Shown here in pieces: positions 1-7,692 of a stretch of 21,855 nt of DNA. Source of the stretch: a virus. Position 1 is the first letter of the stretch; every line of letters begins with the position of its first letter. The stretch spans positions 1 to 21,855 of IMG/VR virus record IMGVR_UViG_3300034283_001048; one strand, given 5' to 3'. The notes under the pieces were generated by a model. That model was not told the DNA's origin and did no database searches. It saw only the letters and a list, made by a program, of their open reading frames with translations. Position numbers and translations under genes: made by a program.

Positions 1-219
1 TATAAAGCGGTAGACGATGACGGCAATGAGATTCACTTTGGCGCTGAAGGGTATCGGATTAACCCCGGCACGGATGCAGGCAATTCTTACTGCGCTCGTA
101 GTAATGGCATCCCTTCTCCGAAAGGCTCGGCGAATTGGTGGGCTCGTCAGCTTTGGAGCTGCGAGGGGCGAAGGTCGGTAAGCGATAAACCTTTTTTTGG
201 CAGAATCGAATTGCCTTAG
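1..219 (+). CDS. 3' end of an unidentified phage protein (5'-truncated)
   Basis: An open frame enters from the left edge and ends at TAG 217-219, giving 72 C-terminal residues. The tail contains IHFGAEGY, then NSYCARSNGI, then ANWWARQLWSCEG. This spacing of an HFG motif, a SYCAR motif and a W-rich ARxLWxC motif is one I associate with the C-terminal part of small virion or head-assembly proteins in several phages, but the function of that module is not known to me. Its place directly ahead of the capsid gene fits a head-assembly role, such as a scaffold or maturation protein, but this is inference. The frame is closed by an intrinsic terminator about 50 bases downstream. The true start and size cannot be seen. 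Confidence 0.7.
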   Translation, partial: YKAVDDDGNEIHFGAEGYRINPGTDAGNSYCARSNGIPSPKGSANWWARQLWSCEGRRSVSDKPFFGRIELP

Positions 220-272
220 TATATTGCAGCTCGTTCTTTATTCGTTCATACCAATAGTTTAGGCACTATTTG

Positions 273-303
273 AAAAGGCTTGCAGAAATGCAGGCTTTTT
301 TTA
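273..303 (+). terminator. Intrinsic terminator after the left-edge gene
   Basis: Bases 273-284 pair with 289-300 around a GAAA tetraloop (285-288), giving a stem of about 12 pairs with two G-U pairs. A T-run covers 296-302. It separates the left-edge gene from the capsid transcription unit, whose promoter begins two bases later. Confidence 0.8.
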
Positions 304-304
304 T

Positions 305-312
305 TATCTTTG
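305..312 (+). promoter_or_regulatory. Promoter -7 box (TATCTTTG) for the capsid gene
   Basis: TATCTTTG matches the Bacteroidota -7 consensus TAnnTTTG. A TTG at 280-282 lies 22 bases upstream, a little far for an ideal -33 element. Transcription would start near 318 and give a leader of about 90 bases before the ATG at 410. Confidence 0.7.
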
Positions 313-332
313 CACCATCTATGATGTAGTGA

Positions 333-386
333 GCCGCAACTTATCGCGGCAAAGTAGGCGCAACTTCCAGCCTTTGTAATTGGAAG
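333..386 (+). promoter_or_regulatory. Two hairpins in the capsid mRNA leader
   Basis: GCCGC (333-337) can pair with GCGGC (346-350), and CTTCCA (364-369) with TGGAAG (381-386). Both lie in the untranslated leader between the promoter and the ATG at 410. Such leader hairpins often stabilise abundant phage mRNAs; that role here is inferred. Confidence 0.45.
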
Positions 387-409
387 GTCTCTTTAATACT
401 ACATTAATC

Positions 410-1456
410 ATGTCTATATCTCGCATTTTATCAGAATGCCCGAATGTGCAAATGAGCCTTTCGGAGTTATTCATCGAAGTAGGGCAACGCGAGCAGCTCC
501 CATTCTTGGAGTTTCTTCTTTCGCCTGAAAACGCAAAACTAATCCGCACTGAGGTTGCACCCGGCGGCGGTAAATTAAAAACAGTACAAGCTCGTTGGAT
601 TCAGCGTTTACCTGAGACCGAAGTAGAAGAGGGTGGCGAAATCCTTACTTGTACTTCAACCAATACTTACGGCGATTCAACAACCACTTACACGCTTGAC
701 ACGACTGACACGTACCAAGCATCTCAGCTGATCAATGCTGCTGACATCGCTCGCCATTGCCAAGAGAACTCTCGCTATGTGCTTGAGTCGGTAATGCGTT
801 TGATGGATGTACTTGACCGCAAGGTTGCTTCTGCTGCCGCTGTTCAGGCTGTTGCCGACATCGGAAGTTGGGGTACTGAGGTGTCAGGGTACTACACTGT
901 AAGCGGTGACTGCTTGCGCGTTGCTACTCGTCAGAGTGGTGGTCAGGCATTGAACGAGTTCGCTTTGGCTGACATCCTTCAGGCTACGCGCATGGCTAAC
1001 TATCCGGGTGCGCCTGTGGTATTTGGCGGTGCTGAGATGCAGCGTTATGCTAACGCGGTGCAGGCTGGTTGCTGCACTCAGTTCGGCATCGACTTGTTGG
1101 CGATTAGCCAGCAGAACGGTTTCGGATTCGCTTACGATTCTCGCGTTGCAGCGGCTCAAGGTTCGCAGCTTAAGAACTTGGTAACTACTGCCGGAGCAAT
1201 CCAGTGGTTATCATTTAATCTTGCTGATTGGAATCAGGGCATCACGCCTGTGGCTGGTTCAAACTACTCTAAGACCTTGGTGTTCACACCAGCTGGAGTT
1301 CCAGTAGATTTGACCATGAAGGATGATTGCGGTAACTTGTCAATCGTGTTGACTACAACTGGAAAGATTGTAACTCTTCCGACTGACATTTACGAAGCAT
1401 CTGACAAGTATGCTGGCGTTAACTACGTTAACTGCGTTGAAATCGCAAACCCGTAA
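410..1456 (+). CDS. Probable major capsid protein
   Basis: 348 residues, taking the ATG at 410; the frame extends upstream to a TTG at 380, but that codon lies in the leader hairpin. The protein is rich in Ala, Gly, Thr and Val, has no membrane segment and no enzyme motif. I do not recognise a diagnostic HK97 motif, so the call rests on context and expression signs. It has its own promoter, a structured leader and a strong terminator. Its codons lean to GCT, GGT, CGC/CGT and GTT much more than the neighbours do, as expected for the most abundant virion protein. It sits at the head of the structural block and is followed by connector-like and fibre genes. The C-terminal half (for example GAIQWLSFNLADW) resembles capsid-like proteins I recall from other Bacteroidota phages. 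An abundant tail tube protein is the main alternative. Confidence 0.65.
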   Translation: MSISRILSECPNVQMSLSELFIEVGQREQLPFLEFLLSPENAKLIRTEVAPGGGKLKTVQARWIQRLPETEVEEGGEILTCTSTNTYGDSTTTYTLDTTDTYQASQLINAADIARHCQENSRYVLESVMRLMDVLDRKVASAAAVQAVADIGSWGTEVSGYYTVSGDCLRVATRQSGGQALNEFALADILQATRMANYPGAPVVFGGAEMQRYANAVQAGCCTQFGIDLLAISQQNGFGFAYDSRVAAAQGSQLKNLVTTAGAIQWLSFNLADWNQGITPVAGSNYSKTLVFTPAGVPVDLTMKDDCGNLSIVLTTTGKIVTLPTDIYEASDKYAGVNYVNCVEIANP

Positions 1457-1458
1457 TC

Positions 1459-1525
1459 GGGTTAATGAGCCTGCTATCCCAAGCGGATGAGGACTTGTTA
1501 ACCCAAGACGGATTAGATAATCTAA
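1459..1525 (+). other. Structured 3' untranslated region of the capsid transcript
   Basis: GGGTTAA (1459-1465) is a perfect complement of TTAACCC (1498-1504), enclosing 32 bases. A smaller stem TTAGA/TCTAA (1513-1517 and 1521-1525) follows. Both lie between the capsid stop codon and the terminator at 1535-1564, so they would fold in the 3' end of the mRNA and may protect it. Confidence 0.4.
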
Positions 1526-1534
1526 CCACGCAAT

Positions 1535-1564
1535 AAGAGGGGGGCTTCGTGCCCTCCTTTTTTT
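1535..1564 (+). terminator. Intrinsic terminator of the capsid unit
   Basis: A G-rich arm (1535-1545) pairs with GCCCTCCTTTT (1551-1561) around a five-base loop TTCGT. A T-run from 1558 to 1564 follows directly. This is the clearest terminator in the window and makes the capsid gene a separate transcription unit. Confidence 0.85.
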
Positions 1565-1565
1565 A

Positions 1566-1573
1566 TATCTTTG
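1566..1573 (+). promoter_or_regulatory. Promoter -7 box (TATCTTTG) for the tail/connector operon
   Basis: TATCTTTG matches TAnnTTTG and begins two bases after the T-run of the preceding terminator. The next start codon is at 1588, so the leader would be only about 8-10 bases. No TTG at the expected -33 spacing is seen. The same terminator-then-promoter arrangement occurs at 273-312. Confidence 0.7.
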
Positions 1574-1587
1574 TAAAAACTAAAGAG

Positions 1588-2634
1588 ATGTGCATTGAAT
1601 CACTACTCGGATTAAGAGGCTGCGAATCACCAGAGCCATCGACTGGGCTCTACATCGATGACCTCGGCATTAACCAAACCTTTCTCGGGCAACTAATCAC
1701 GGACCAATACCGCAATGGTGTTGAGCTGTTCGAAGATAAACGAGCCTTCGCATGGCGCAAACTATCATCCGATGTGCTGACTAAACTCAGCCCAATGATG
1801 AAGAGCGACACGATCATCGAGAGTAAGCGCGTTGGGCAAGTTTTGTCCAATTATGCCAACGTGCAGACCGCGCTCGGTGCTGGCAACTATGGCGGCATCA
1901 GGTTAAAGATTGACCCGAACACGGTTACCTATCTCAACTTTTACCTGGCAGATATTAACCTTGCAATCGACTCGGCGAATGTGAACGTGCCGGTGCTTAT
2001 CTTCGATATGACCACTGGCAAGTTGATTGAAACCATTACCTATGCCGAGGGCGCGCTCGATCAGTTCATCGGTAAGACATTCACCTCGGCAAAGCGCAAG
2101 ATGGACATCGCCATCGTATATGAGTCGGATGTCAATACGGTTAAGTTCACGCCAAAGAGAGGCACTTGCACAAGTTGCGGGGGCGGGATTAAGGAATCGC
2201 ATATCTGCCCATTCGTGGATGCGATAGGCATCGAGCTCACAACAGATGGCACGAACGTGCTGACAAGCAAATCGAGTAAGTACACCACAGGCATGAGCCT
2301 CACCTATAATGTGAACTGCGATCGCCAAGGATGGCTGTGCTCGGTAGGTGGCACGATGGCATTAGCGTTAGCCTATGCCACAGCGGTTGAGATTTACAAC
2401 TATGCGCTAACGATTAGCCCGAATCAGCGAGTGAATACAACGGTAATTGTTAATCGGGGTTCGAAGCCCTTTGCCACTGCCGATGCTTTCGAGGGTATTG
2501 TTGCAGCTCGCGACATCGCAGCAACAAGGTACAGCGAAGACCTCGGCGCTACGTTGCAGAACATGCGCCTGCCTGACGATACGCATTGCTGGGATTGCAA
2601 GCGCAATATGAAGTACGTTACAGCCCTGCCATAA
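1588..2634 (+). CDS. Structural protein of unknown role (connector or tail candidate)
   Basis: 348 residues from the ATG at 1588. A GTG further upstream in the same frame (1549) lies inside the terminator hairpin and is rejected. The N-terminus has STGLYIDDLGI, a short signature I associate with structural genes next to the capsid gene in Bacteroidota phages. The middle has a Cys cluster (TCTSCGG, then HICPF) and the C-terminus another (HCWDCKRNM), which could bind a metal or form disulphides. No catalytic motif or membrane segment is visible. The gene is first in its operon, with the next ATG one base after its stop. A neck, connector or tail sheath/tube role is plausible from position only. 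Confidence 0.6.
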   Translation: MCIESLLGLRGCESPEPSTGLYIDDLGINQTFLGQLITDQYRNGVELFEDKRAFAWRKLSSDVLTKLSPMMKSDTIIESKRVGQVLSNYANVQTALGAGNYGGIRLKIDPNTVTYLNFYLADINLAIDSANVNVPVLIFDMTTGKLIETITYAEGALDQFIGKTFTSAKRKMDIAIVYESDVNTVKFTPKRGTCTSCGGGIKESHICPFVDAIGIELTTDGTNVLTSKSSKYTTGMSLTYNVNCDRQGWLCSVGGTMALALAYATAVEIYNYALTISPNQRVNTTVIVNRGSKPFATADAFEGIVAARDIAATRYSEDLGATLQNMRLPDDTHCWDCKRNMKYVTALP

Positions 2635-2635
2635 C

Positions 2636-3190
2636 ATGCCGACACCCGCTGAAATTCAAAAGAATCTTGATGCGCTTTATGAGGGGTGGACATCCAAGTT
2701 CACAGCTTTGTATGGTCCTGTTCGTGAATTGAAGCGCATCATGTTTAAGCGCATATTCGGCACTGGCTCGAGCGGAGGCACGAACACGGCGGGCGAGAAA
2801 TTGCCAACTGTGCCATATAGCACTAAGCCGATATATGTCAGCCCTCGAGCGTTGGCATCGGCACCAAGCAAGTACAAGGTTGGCAAACGTGGTGAGCCGA
2901 TTAAGTCGCTTTACTTTCCCGGCGGTTATGCCGAGCTAAAGAAAGGCACTTCGAGAAAGTTGCCTTTGGAGTTAACCGGAAGATTGAAAGGCGGCTTCCT
3001 TTCGTCCGATGTATTGACCGAAGGATTGGAGGCAGCGATAACAGTACCCGCATCCGAGGAGGGCAAGATTGATGGCTTAGAGGCGAAATACGGCACTATC
3101 TTTTTGCCGACACCTGAAGAGCAAGCCGAGATGCTTGAAGACCATGCAGCCGAGCTTGTGCAACAAATCATTAACGCAATGAATAAATGA
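2636..3190 (+). CDS. Putative neck or tail-completion protein
   Basis: 184 residues, starting one base after the preceding stop and overlapping the next gene by 4 bases. It has a basic N-terminal half, a PLELTGRLKGGF segment near residue 115, and an acidic helical C-terminus ending in ELVQQIINAMNK. A pattern of 'TGRLxxGF' followed by a short beta region and a C-terminal helix is found in phage virion-morphogenesis and tail-completion proteins of the gpG and HK97-gp10 type. The match here is weak and made by eye. Position between a capsid-linked gene and the fibre gene supports a head-tail joining role. It could equally be a minor structural protein with no homologue I know. Confidence 0.5.
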   Translation: MPTPAEIQKNLDALYEGWTSKFTALYGPVRELKRIMFKRIFGTGSSGGTNTAGEKLPTVPYSTKPIYVSPRALASAPSKYKVGKRGEPIKSLYFPGGYAELKKGTSRKLPLELTGRLKGGFLSSDVLTEGLEAAITVPASEEGKIDGLEAKYGTIFLPTPEEQAEMLEDHAAELVQQIINAMNK

Positions 3191-5481
3191 ATATACTTTC
3201 TACCATTCTCGACAGGCTAAACCAGCGCATTGAGGTCGGCAATATCTTCGATAAGATTTACGGCCTTAGCGAGCTTGTAGGCGAGGGCAATGATAAGGCG
3301 TGGGCGTTCTACATCGGCAACGGCCAAGCGATTCCTGTAACCGATTACGATGCGAAACAGGGCACGCTCTTTTGGGCGAAGCGTGGCAAGATTAACGTAA
3401 CCAAAAACGATTCGCTAAAGCTGGCAGGCTGCCGCTCAATCTATGAGACACGCTTCAGCATGACAGCATACGCAATGGTGCGAAAAAGCCACCTACCTTG
3501 CGACTCAGCCGATGCACAGGATTGGGTGGCTTCGCGGGTGCTTCGTTTAATTAGCGGCACAGACCCGCAGTTTAAGACTGCCATCGGGGCAATCGCTTAT
3601 GAAGTAGTGCCAAGCGGGTACGCGAATGAGATTAAATACTTGCCAGTAAACTATGAGTGGGCAGCGGTTGCAATTGATGTGGATGTGAATGTCAGCACCT
3701 CATCTGAGGACGGCTGCTATGACACTTGCCAAACTGGAGACATTCCCCTGCCGGATTTCGAACCATGCGAGCCTTGCCTTACCGAGGTTGCTGTCGATGG
3801 CGTTACAATCACAGGCAACGGCACACCAGCCGACCCGCTTGTCGCAATTGGTGGCGGTGGTGGAACACCATTGCGCACTCAGAATGAAGGCACCAACGTA
3901 AGCACCAACACAACAACGCTGAACTTCACAGGCGCTGGCGTGACTGCTTCGCTTACTTCGCCCGGATTGGTTGAGGTGAATGTGCCGGGCGGTGGCGGTG
4001 TAACATCCGTAACAGGCACAGCCCCGATTGCCTCAAGCGGTGGGGCAACTCCCGATATCAGCATTACGCAAGCCGACTCAACCACGGACGGCTACCTCAG
4101 CTTTGCCGATTGGAATACCTTCGATGGCAAGTTCGATGTGCCAACAGGAACGAGCTCAGACTATCTCGATGGCACCGGAACGCCAACGCTATTTCCAACC
4201 CTCACAAATGGCACGGTTACATCGGTTGCGGCAACAGTACCTAACCCGACAAACCCAGCATTCAGCGTTGCAGTACCTAACTCAACCACAACGCCAAGCA
4301 TTGACATAACTGCCAATGGAGTTGTGAGCCAGTACGTGCGTGGCGATGGCTCACTCGCTAACTTCCCTTTGGGCGGTGGTGGTGGCGCATCGGTTAACTA
4401 TTATCTCAACGGCTCGATAAGTCAAGGCACGATTGGAGGAAATCAATATTTCCAAATGAGCCGCGTGCCGATTCTCGGAGCTGGCACGAACTTCACACGA
4501 ACAAACGCGCAGGGCAATGGCTACATCGCGCAATTCATAACCGATGCAGGCGACCCAAACCTTTTGGCAATCCCTTCAGGAAATTGGAACTTTGAGACCT
4601 ACTTCAATGCTTCGAGTGGCGGTGGCAACCCGAGCTTTTACATGGAGCTTTACAAGTACGATGGCGCAACCTTTACGCTTATCTCATCAGGGTCAACAAA
4701 CCCAGAAGCGATTACAGGCGGCACGGTGGTCGATTTGTATGTAAGTGCGCTTGCAGTACCTTCGACTGTATTGGCTGCAACTGATAGGCTCGCAGTGCGC
4801 ATTTTTGTAACTACATCGGGGCGTAACATTACGCTGCATACTGAGGACAATAACCTTTGCCAAGTAATCACAACATTCACCACAGGGCTAAACGCATTGA
4901 ATGGCTTGACTGCGCAAGTTCAGAACTTCGCAACTGGCACGAGTGGCACCGACTTCGGCATCAGCTCGGCAAGCACTACCCATACATTCAACCTACCAAC
5001 TGCAAGCGCAAGCAACAGAGGCGCATTAAGCAGCGGCGATTGGACTACATTCAACGGCAAGTTCAACACCCCAACAGGCACAACTTCGCAGTATGTTCGC
5101 GGTGATGGCTCGCTTGCTTCATTGCCTTTCGAGCTTGTGGTGGCTGCATCGGATGAAACAACGGCTCTGACAACCGGCACCGCAAAGATTACATTCAGGA
5201 TGCCGCGAGCTGTTACTCTTACATCCGTTCGCGCATCGCTCACAACAGCCCAAGCATCGGGCAGTATCTTTACAGTTGACATCAATGAAGCTGGCACAAG
5301 TATATTGAGCACTAAGCTAACCATCGATAACACTGAAAAGACAAGCACAACGGCTGCAACGCCTCCAGTCATAAGCGATACCGCTTTGGCAGATGACGCA
5401 GAAATGACAATCGACATCGACCAAATTGGAGACGGCACGGCAAAGGGCTTAAAGGTTACATTAATCGGCACAAGGGCATGA
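3187..5481 (+). CDS. Multidomain tail fibre protein fused to a connector-like N-terminal domain
   Basis: 764 residues; its ATG overlaps the previous stop (ATGA). Residues 1 to about 190 form a compact, non-repetitive domain that looks like a tail-completion or connector protein. A Cys-containing linker and a Gly-rich stretch (about residues 220-227) follow. From about residue 230 onward the protein is a classical fibre: VTSVTGTAPI and ATPDISITQADS, DWNTFDGKF and QYVRGDGSLA cassettes, a central domain from about residue 400 (VNYYLNGSISQGT to FTTGLNALNGLT), and a C-terminal domain from about 650 with RASLTTAQASG, ILSTKLTIDNTEKTS and ADDAEMTIDIDQ. I know these fibre modules from many Bacteroidota phages. 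It probably attaches the fibre to the tail and presents it to the cell surface. The adjacent genes to 6982 are likely further fibre parts. No chaperone or reverse transcriptase is seen. Confidence 0.85.
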   Translation: MNILSTILDRLNQRIEVGNIFDKIYGLSELVGEGNDKAWAFYIGNGQAIPVTDYDAKQGTLFWAKRGKINVTKNDSLKLAGCRSIYETRFSMTAYAMVRKSHLPCDSADAQDWVASRVLRLISGTDPQFKTAIGAIAYEVVPSGYANEIKYLPVNYEWAAVAIDVDVNVSTSSEDGCYDTCQTGDIPLPDFEPCEPCLTEVAVDGVTITGNGTPADPLVAIGGGGGTPLRTQNEGTNVSTNTTTLNFTGAGVTASLTSPGLVEVNVPGGGGVTSVTGTAPIASSGGATPDISITQADSTTDGYLSFADWNTFDGKFDVPTGTSSDYLDGTGTPTLFPTLTNGTVTSVAATVPNPTNPAFSVAVPNSTTTPSIDITANGVVSQYVRGDGSLANFPLGGGGGASVNYYLNGSISQGTIGGNQYFQMSRVPILGAGTNFTRTNAQGNGYIAQFITDAGDPNLLAIPSGNWNFETYFNASSGGGNPSFYMELYKYDGATFTLISSGSTNPEAITGGTVVDLYVSALAVPSTVLAATDRLAVRIFVTTSGRNITLHTEDNNLCQVITTFTTGLNALNGLTAQVQNFATGTSGTDFGISSASTTHTFNLPTASASNRGALSSGDWTTFNGKFNTPTGTTSQYVRGDGSLASLPFELVVAASDETTALTTGTAKITFRMPRAVTLTSVRASLTTAQASGSIFTVDINEAGTSILSTKLTIDNTEKTSTTAATPPVISDTALADDAEMTIDIDQIGDGTAKGLKVTLIGTRA
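4090..5130 (+). repeat. Diverged internal repeat cassettes in the fibre gene
   Basis: Three related segments occur: 4090-4176 (GYLSFADWNTFDGKF, then PTGTSSDYLDG), 4319-4371 (SQYVRGDGSLANFP) and 5021-5130 (GALSSGDWTTFNGKF, then PTGTTSQYVRGDGSLASLP). The third combines the features of the first two. They flank the central domain and probably form repeating trimeric shaft units that allow recombination between fibres. Confidence 0.7.
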
Positions 5482-6266
5482 GTTTCATTGTCAATCCTTA
5501 TTGGTACGCAAGTGCTGGTTGCGCTGATGCAGATGCAAATGCTTTCCTAACAGCAGCAGGCATCACAAATCCAACGATAAGCGGTGCAATATGTACGTTG
5601 GTAACAAGCCTGAAGGCGCAAAGTTTATGGACAAAGATGTATGCTATTTATCCATTTGTTGGTGGAACGGCTACAACGCATAAGTTCAACCTAAAAAATC
5701 CAGCCGACACCAATGCTGCATATCGATTATCATTTGTAGGTGGATGGACGCATAGTGCTAACGGTGCTTTGCCGAACGGCACGAATGGATACGCGAACAC
5801 CAATTTAAACATTGCCAACAATCTGATTCTAACCAATCACTCATTCGGAATTTATTCTCGCACCAATCAAGTTGGTGGCAATTTCGTTTATGGTGGATTC
5901 GATGGAGGTGCATATTTCTTGCAAAACAATTATGGTGCTGGTAACTTTGTTTCGGGCGCAGTAGGTAACATTGTTTCATATACAGCCAATCCATCGACCA
6001 ATTTATTGATGGGCTCACGTACAGCGGTGAATGCTTTTAGGGGTTACCGAGGCACTACATTGCTCGCAACAAATACAGTTAACATCGGAGCACTTCCGCC
6101 AGTAGTATTCTTTTTAGGTGCGAGAAATAATAATGGCTCACCAGTATTTTACAACTCAATTGAGTATGCATTCGCATTCTTAGGCGAAGGTTTAAGCACT
6201 ACCGAGCAACCTATCTTCCATTCAATTGTCCAAACCTTTCAAACCACTTTATCTCGCCAAGTATGA
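5478..6266 (+). CDS. Tail fibre-associated protein with LamG-like domain
   Basis: 262 residues, overlapping the fibre gene by 4 bases (ATGA). After an N-terminal stretch (ADANAFLTAAGITNPTIS) comes YPFVGGTATTHKFNLKNP, followed by a beta-rich region with LSFVGGWTHSANGALPNGT and NGYANTNLN. It ends in SIVQTFQTTLSRQV. This order is one I recognise from fibre-tip proteins of many Bacteroidota phages, in which the central part is a concanavalin/LamG-like jelly roll that may bind glycans. Trp, Tyr and Asn are frequent, as usual for carbohydrate binding. It is coupled to the fibre gene upstream and to a small fibre-linked gene downstream. It is probably a receptor-binding or accessory fibre protein; the ligand cannot be deduced. 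Confidence 0.75.
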   Translation: MSFIVNPYWYASAGCADADANAFLTAAGITNPTISGAICTLVTSLKAQSLWTKMYAIYPFVGGTATTHKFNLKNPADTNAAYRLSFVGGWTHSANGALPNGTNGYANTNLNIANNLILTNHSFGIYSRTNQVGGNFVYGGFDGGAYFLQNNYGAGNFVSGAVGNIVSYTANPSTNLLMGSRTAVNAFRGYRGTTLLATNTVNIGALPPVVFFLGARNNNGSPVFYNSIEYAFAFLGEGLSTTEQPIFHSIVQTFQTTLSRQV

Positions 6267-6469
6267 TAACAGTTTACCAACTTACACCCGAACAAGCTGA
6301 GCAATTAATCGGTGTGCAATATGTCGCAGATATGACATTCAACCCGATCGAAGATGCGAATGGCAATTGGATAATAAGCGGCGAAGAGGTAAGCAGCACA
6401 ACCATCGACTGGGTTAAGGAATTGCCAGCGATTGAATATATTCCAAAAGAATCACTACCTTTGTTCTAA
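6263..6469 (+). CDS. Small conserved fibre-cluster protein
   Basis: 68 residues; the ATG overlaps the preceding stop by 4 bases. The sequence has MTFNPIEDANGNWIISGEE and a C-terminus WVKELPAIEYIPK. Short proteins with 'FNPIxDxxGNWIIS' and 'WVKELPxIEY' commonly follow fibre genes in Bacteroidota phages. Function is unknown; a fibre assembly factor, a tip subunit or a structural cap are possible. No membrane segment or enzyme motif is present. Confidence 0.65.
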   Translation: MITVYQLTPEQAEQLIGVQYVADMTFNPIEDANGNWIISGEEVSSTTIDWVKELPAIEYIPKESLPLF

Positions 6470-6484
6470 TCAAAATCATTCATT

Positions 6485-6982
6485 ATGGCAGGCGTAAAAG
6501 TAACCGACCTAACACCCTTAGCAACGGCAGCAAGCGATGACATCTTCTACATCGTTGATACAAGCAGCAATACATCCAAGCAGATTGAGGTGCAAAACAT
6601 CTACGATGGGATGCCGCAGTTTGAAAGCGGTGTTTATACGCCTACTGTATCGGACGAGACTAACGGCGTGGTAGTAAATCTTGCAAAAGGTTTTTATTCG
6701 CGTGTCGGCACTATCGTAACCGTGTCATTCTTTTTGGAGGTTCAGCTCGATACTGGACAAACATCTGGCTCATTCAATTTAGATTTGCCTATTGCCTCAA
6801 ATTTTTCAAGCGATAAAGACTATACAGGGACAATTTGGTACAAAGACCCAAGCGAATTGCTTGCTGATAGTTATGCACAATCTGATGGGACAAACCAAAA
6901 GATAAGTGTATTTTTGATTTCAAACACGACTGCATTCAATTACCTTTACCTAACCATCACAGGCCAATACGAGATACTTTAA
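6485..6982 (+). CDS. Tail fibre/baseplate accessory protein
   Basis: 165 residues. The N-terminus MAGVKVTDLTPLATAASDD followed by FYIVDTSSNTSKQIEVQNIY is a module found at the start of many Bacteroidota phage fibre proteins and probably anchors the protein to the tail. It continues with FESGVYTPTVSDETNGVV and a beta-rich C-terminus (residues about 60-165) that looks like a small receptor-binding or capping domain. The gene lies 15 bases after the preceding one, and the endolysin ATG begins two bases after its stop, so it closes the structural block. Exact role is inferred from module and position. Confidence 0.7.
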   Translation: MAGVKVTDLTPLATAASDDIFYIVDTSSNTSKQIEVQNIYDGMPQFESGVYTPTVSDETNGVVVNLAKGFYSRVGTIVTVSFFLEVQLDTGQTSGSFNLDLPIASNFSSDKDYTGTIWYKDPSELLADSYAQSDGTNQKISVFLISNTTAFNYLYLTITGQYEIL

Positions 6983-6984
6983 TA

Positions 6985-7443
6985 ATGCGCAGCACCTCAA
7001 TTCTCGGGCTTAATCTGATTAAGAAGTACGAGGGATTGAGGCTCTCAAGCTACCTATGCCCCGCCGGAGTGCCGACCATAGGCTACGGCTCGACACGCTA
7101 CCCGAATGGCAAGAAGGTAATGCTCGGCGAAAAGCTGAGCGGCGAAAAGGAAGCAACGCAATTGCTACTATCCACGCTTGACCCATTCGAGTCAGCCGTC
7201 AATAAACACCTACCTAACCTCAACCAATGCCAGTTCGATGCGCTTGTGTGCTTTGCGTATAACGTAGGAACTGGCGCGTTGGTTAAGTCTACGTTGCTGA
7301 AGAAAGCCAAAGCCAACTCAGCCGACCCAAGCATCCTCGATGAATTCCTTCGTTGGAACAAGGCAGGCGGGAAGGTGCTCTCAGGGCTAACGAACCGCCG
7401 CCGCGAAGAGGCGAATCTCTATTTTTCATTGTGTAATATTTAG
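6985..7443 (+). CDS. Endolysin, GH24 lysozyme (T4/P22 type)
   Basis: 152 residues. It cleaves the beta-1,4 bond between N-acetylmuramic acid and N-acetylglucosamine in peptidoglycan. The catalytic pattern E-x8-C-x5-T is complete: E16 in IKKYEGLRL, C25 and T31 in PTIGYGST. The C-terminal signature FAYNVGTGAL and RWNKAGGKVLSGLTNRR is typical of phage GH24 lysozymes, and the length is normal. Cys rather than Asp in the second position is found in the R21 and P22 branch. The N-terminus is short and lacks a signal peptide or SAR anchor, so export should depend on a holin. The next gene, about 45 bases downstream, encodes a holin-like protein, giving a lysis cassette. Confidence 0.93.
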   Translation: MRSTSILGLNLIKKYEGLRLSSYLCPAGVPTIGYGSTRYPNGKKVMLGEKLSGEKEATQLLLSTLDPFESAVNKHLPNLNQCQFDALVCFAYNVGTGALVKSTLLKKAKANSADPSILDEFLRWNKAGGKVLSGLTNRRREEANLYFSLCNI

Positions 7444-7488
7444 CGGCATCTTGCCCCAACGCCGCAAGGGCTTTCGCGTATATTAGGT

Positions 7489-7692
7489 ATGCGAAAAAGG
7501 GCTACCAAACCAAGGCGAATACTCGATGTGATTGTGAAGCACTGGCGCGGCACAATCGGTTCGCTTATGATTCTGGTGTCCATCTTTTTGCTTATCTTCA
7601 AAGTGATAACAGCCGAGACATTAACCGCCATAATTGCAGCACTCATAGCCGCAGGGTACATACCAAAAGCAAAAAGCGATGCAACAGATTAG
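7489..7692 (+). CDS. Holin-like small membrane protein
   Basis: 67 residues. A very basic N-terminus (MRKRATKPRR) precedes two hydrophobic segments at about 22-40 (GTIGSLMILVSIFLLIFKVI) and 44-59 (TLTAIIAALIAAGYI), followed by a charged tail. Size, topology and the position just after a signal-less GH24 endolysin fit a holin that opens the inner membrane at lysis. Holins share little sequence, so the call rests on these features. The next gene starts inside its 3' end (overlap of 14 bases). Confidence 0.7.
   Translation: MRKRATKPRRILDVIVKHWRGTIGSLMILVSIFLLIFKVITAETLTAIIAALIAAGYIPKAKSDATD

Noticed and set aside
1549-1587. Upstream GTG start for the structural gene
   Set aside because: It lies in the terminator hairpin and before the -7 box, so it would not be in the mRNA made from that promoter.
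1903-2328. Minus-strand open frame of 141 codons opposite the structural gene at 1588-2634
   Set aside because: No recognisable motif, no promoter, and the + strand gene explains the region.
4090-5130. Fibre repeats as a diversity-generating retroelement target
   Set aside because: No reverse transcriptase gene or template repeat is seen; the repeats are coding shaft modules with ordinary divergence.
4920-5471. Minus-strand open frame of 183 codons in the fibre gene
   Set aside because: It mirrors Thr/Ala/Gly-rich fibre codons, is Val/Ala/Ser-rich, and has no minus-strand gene beside it.
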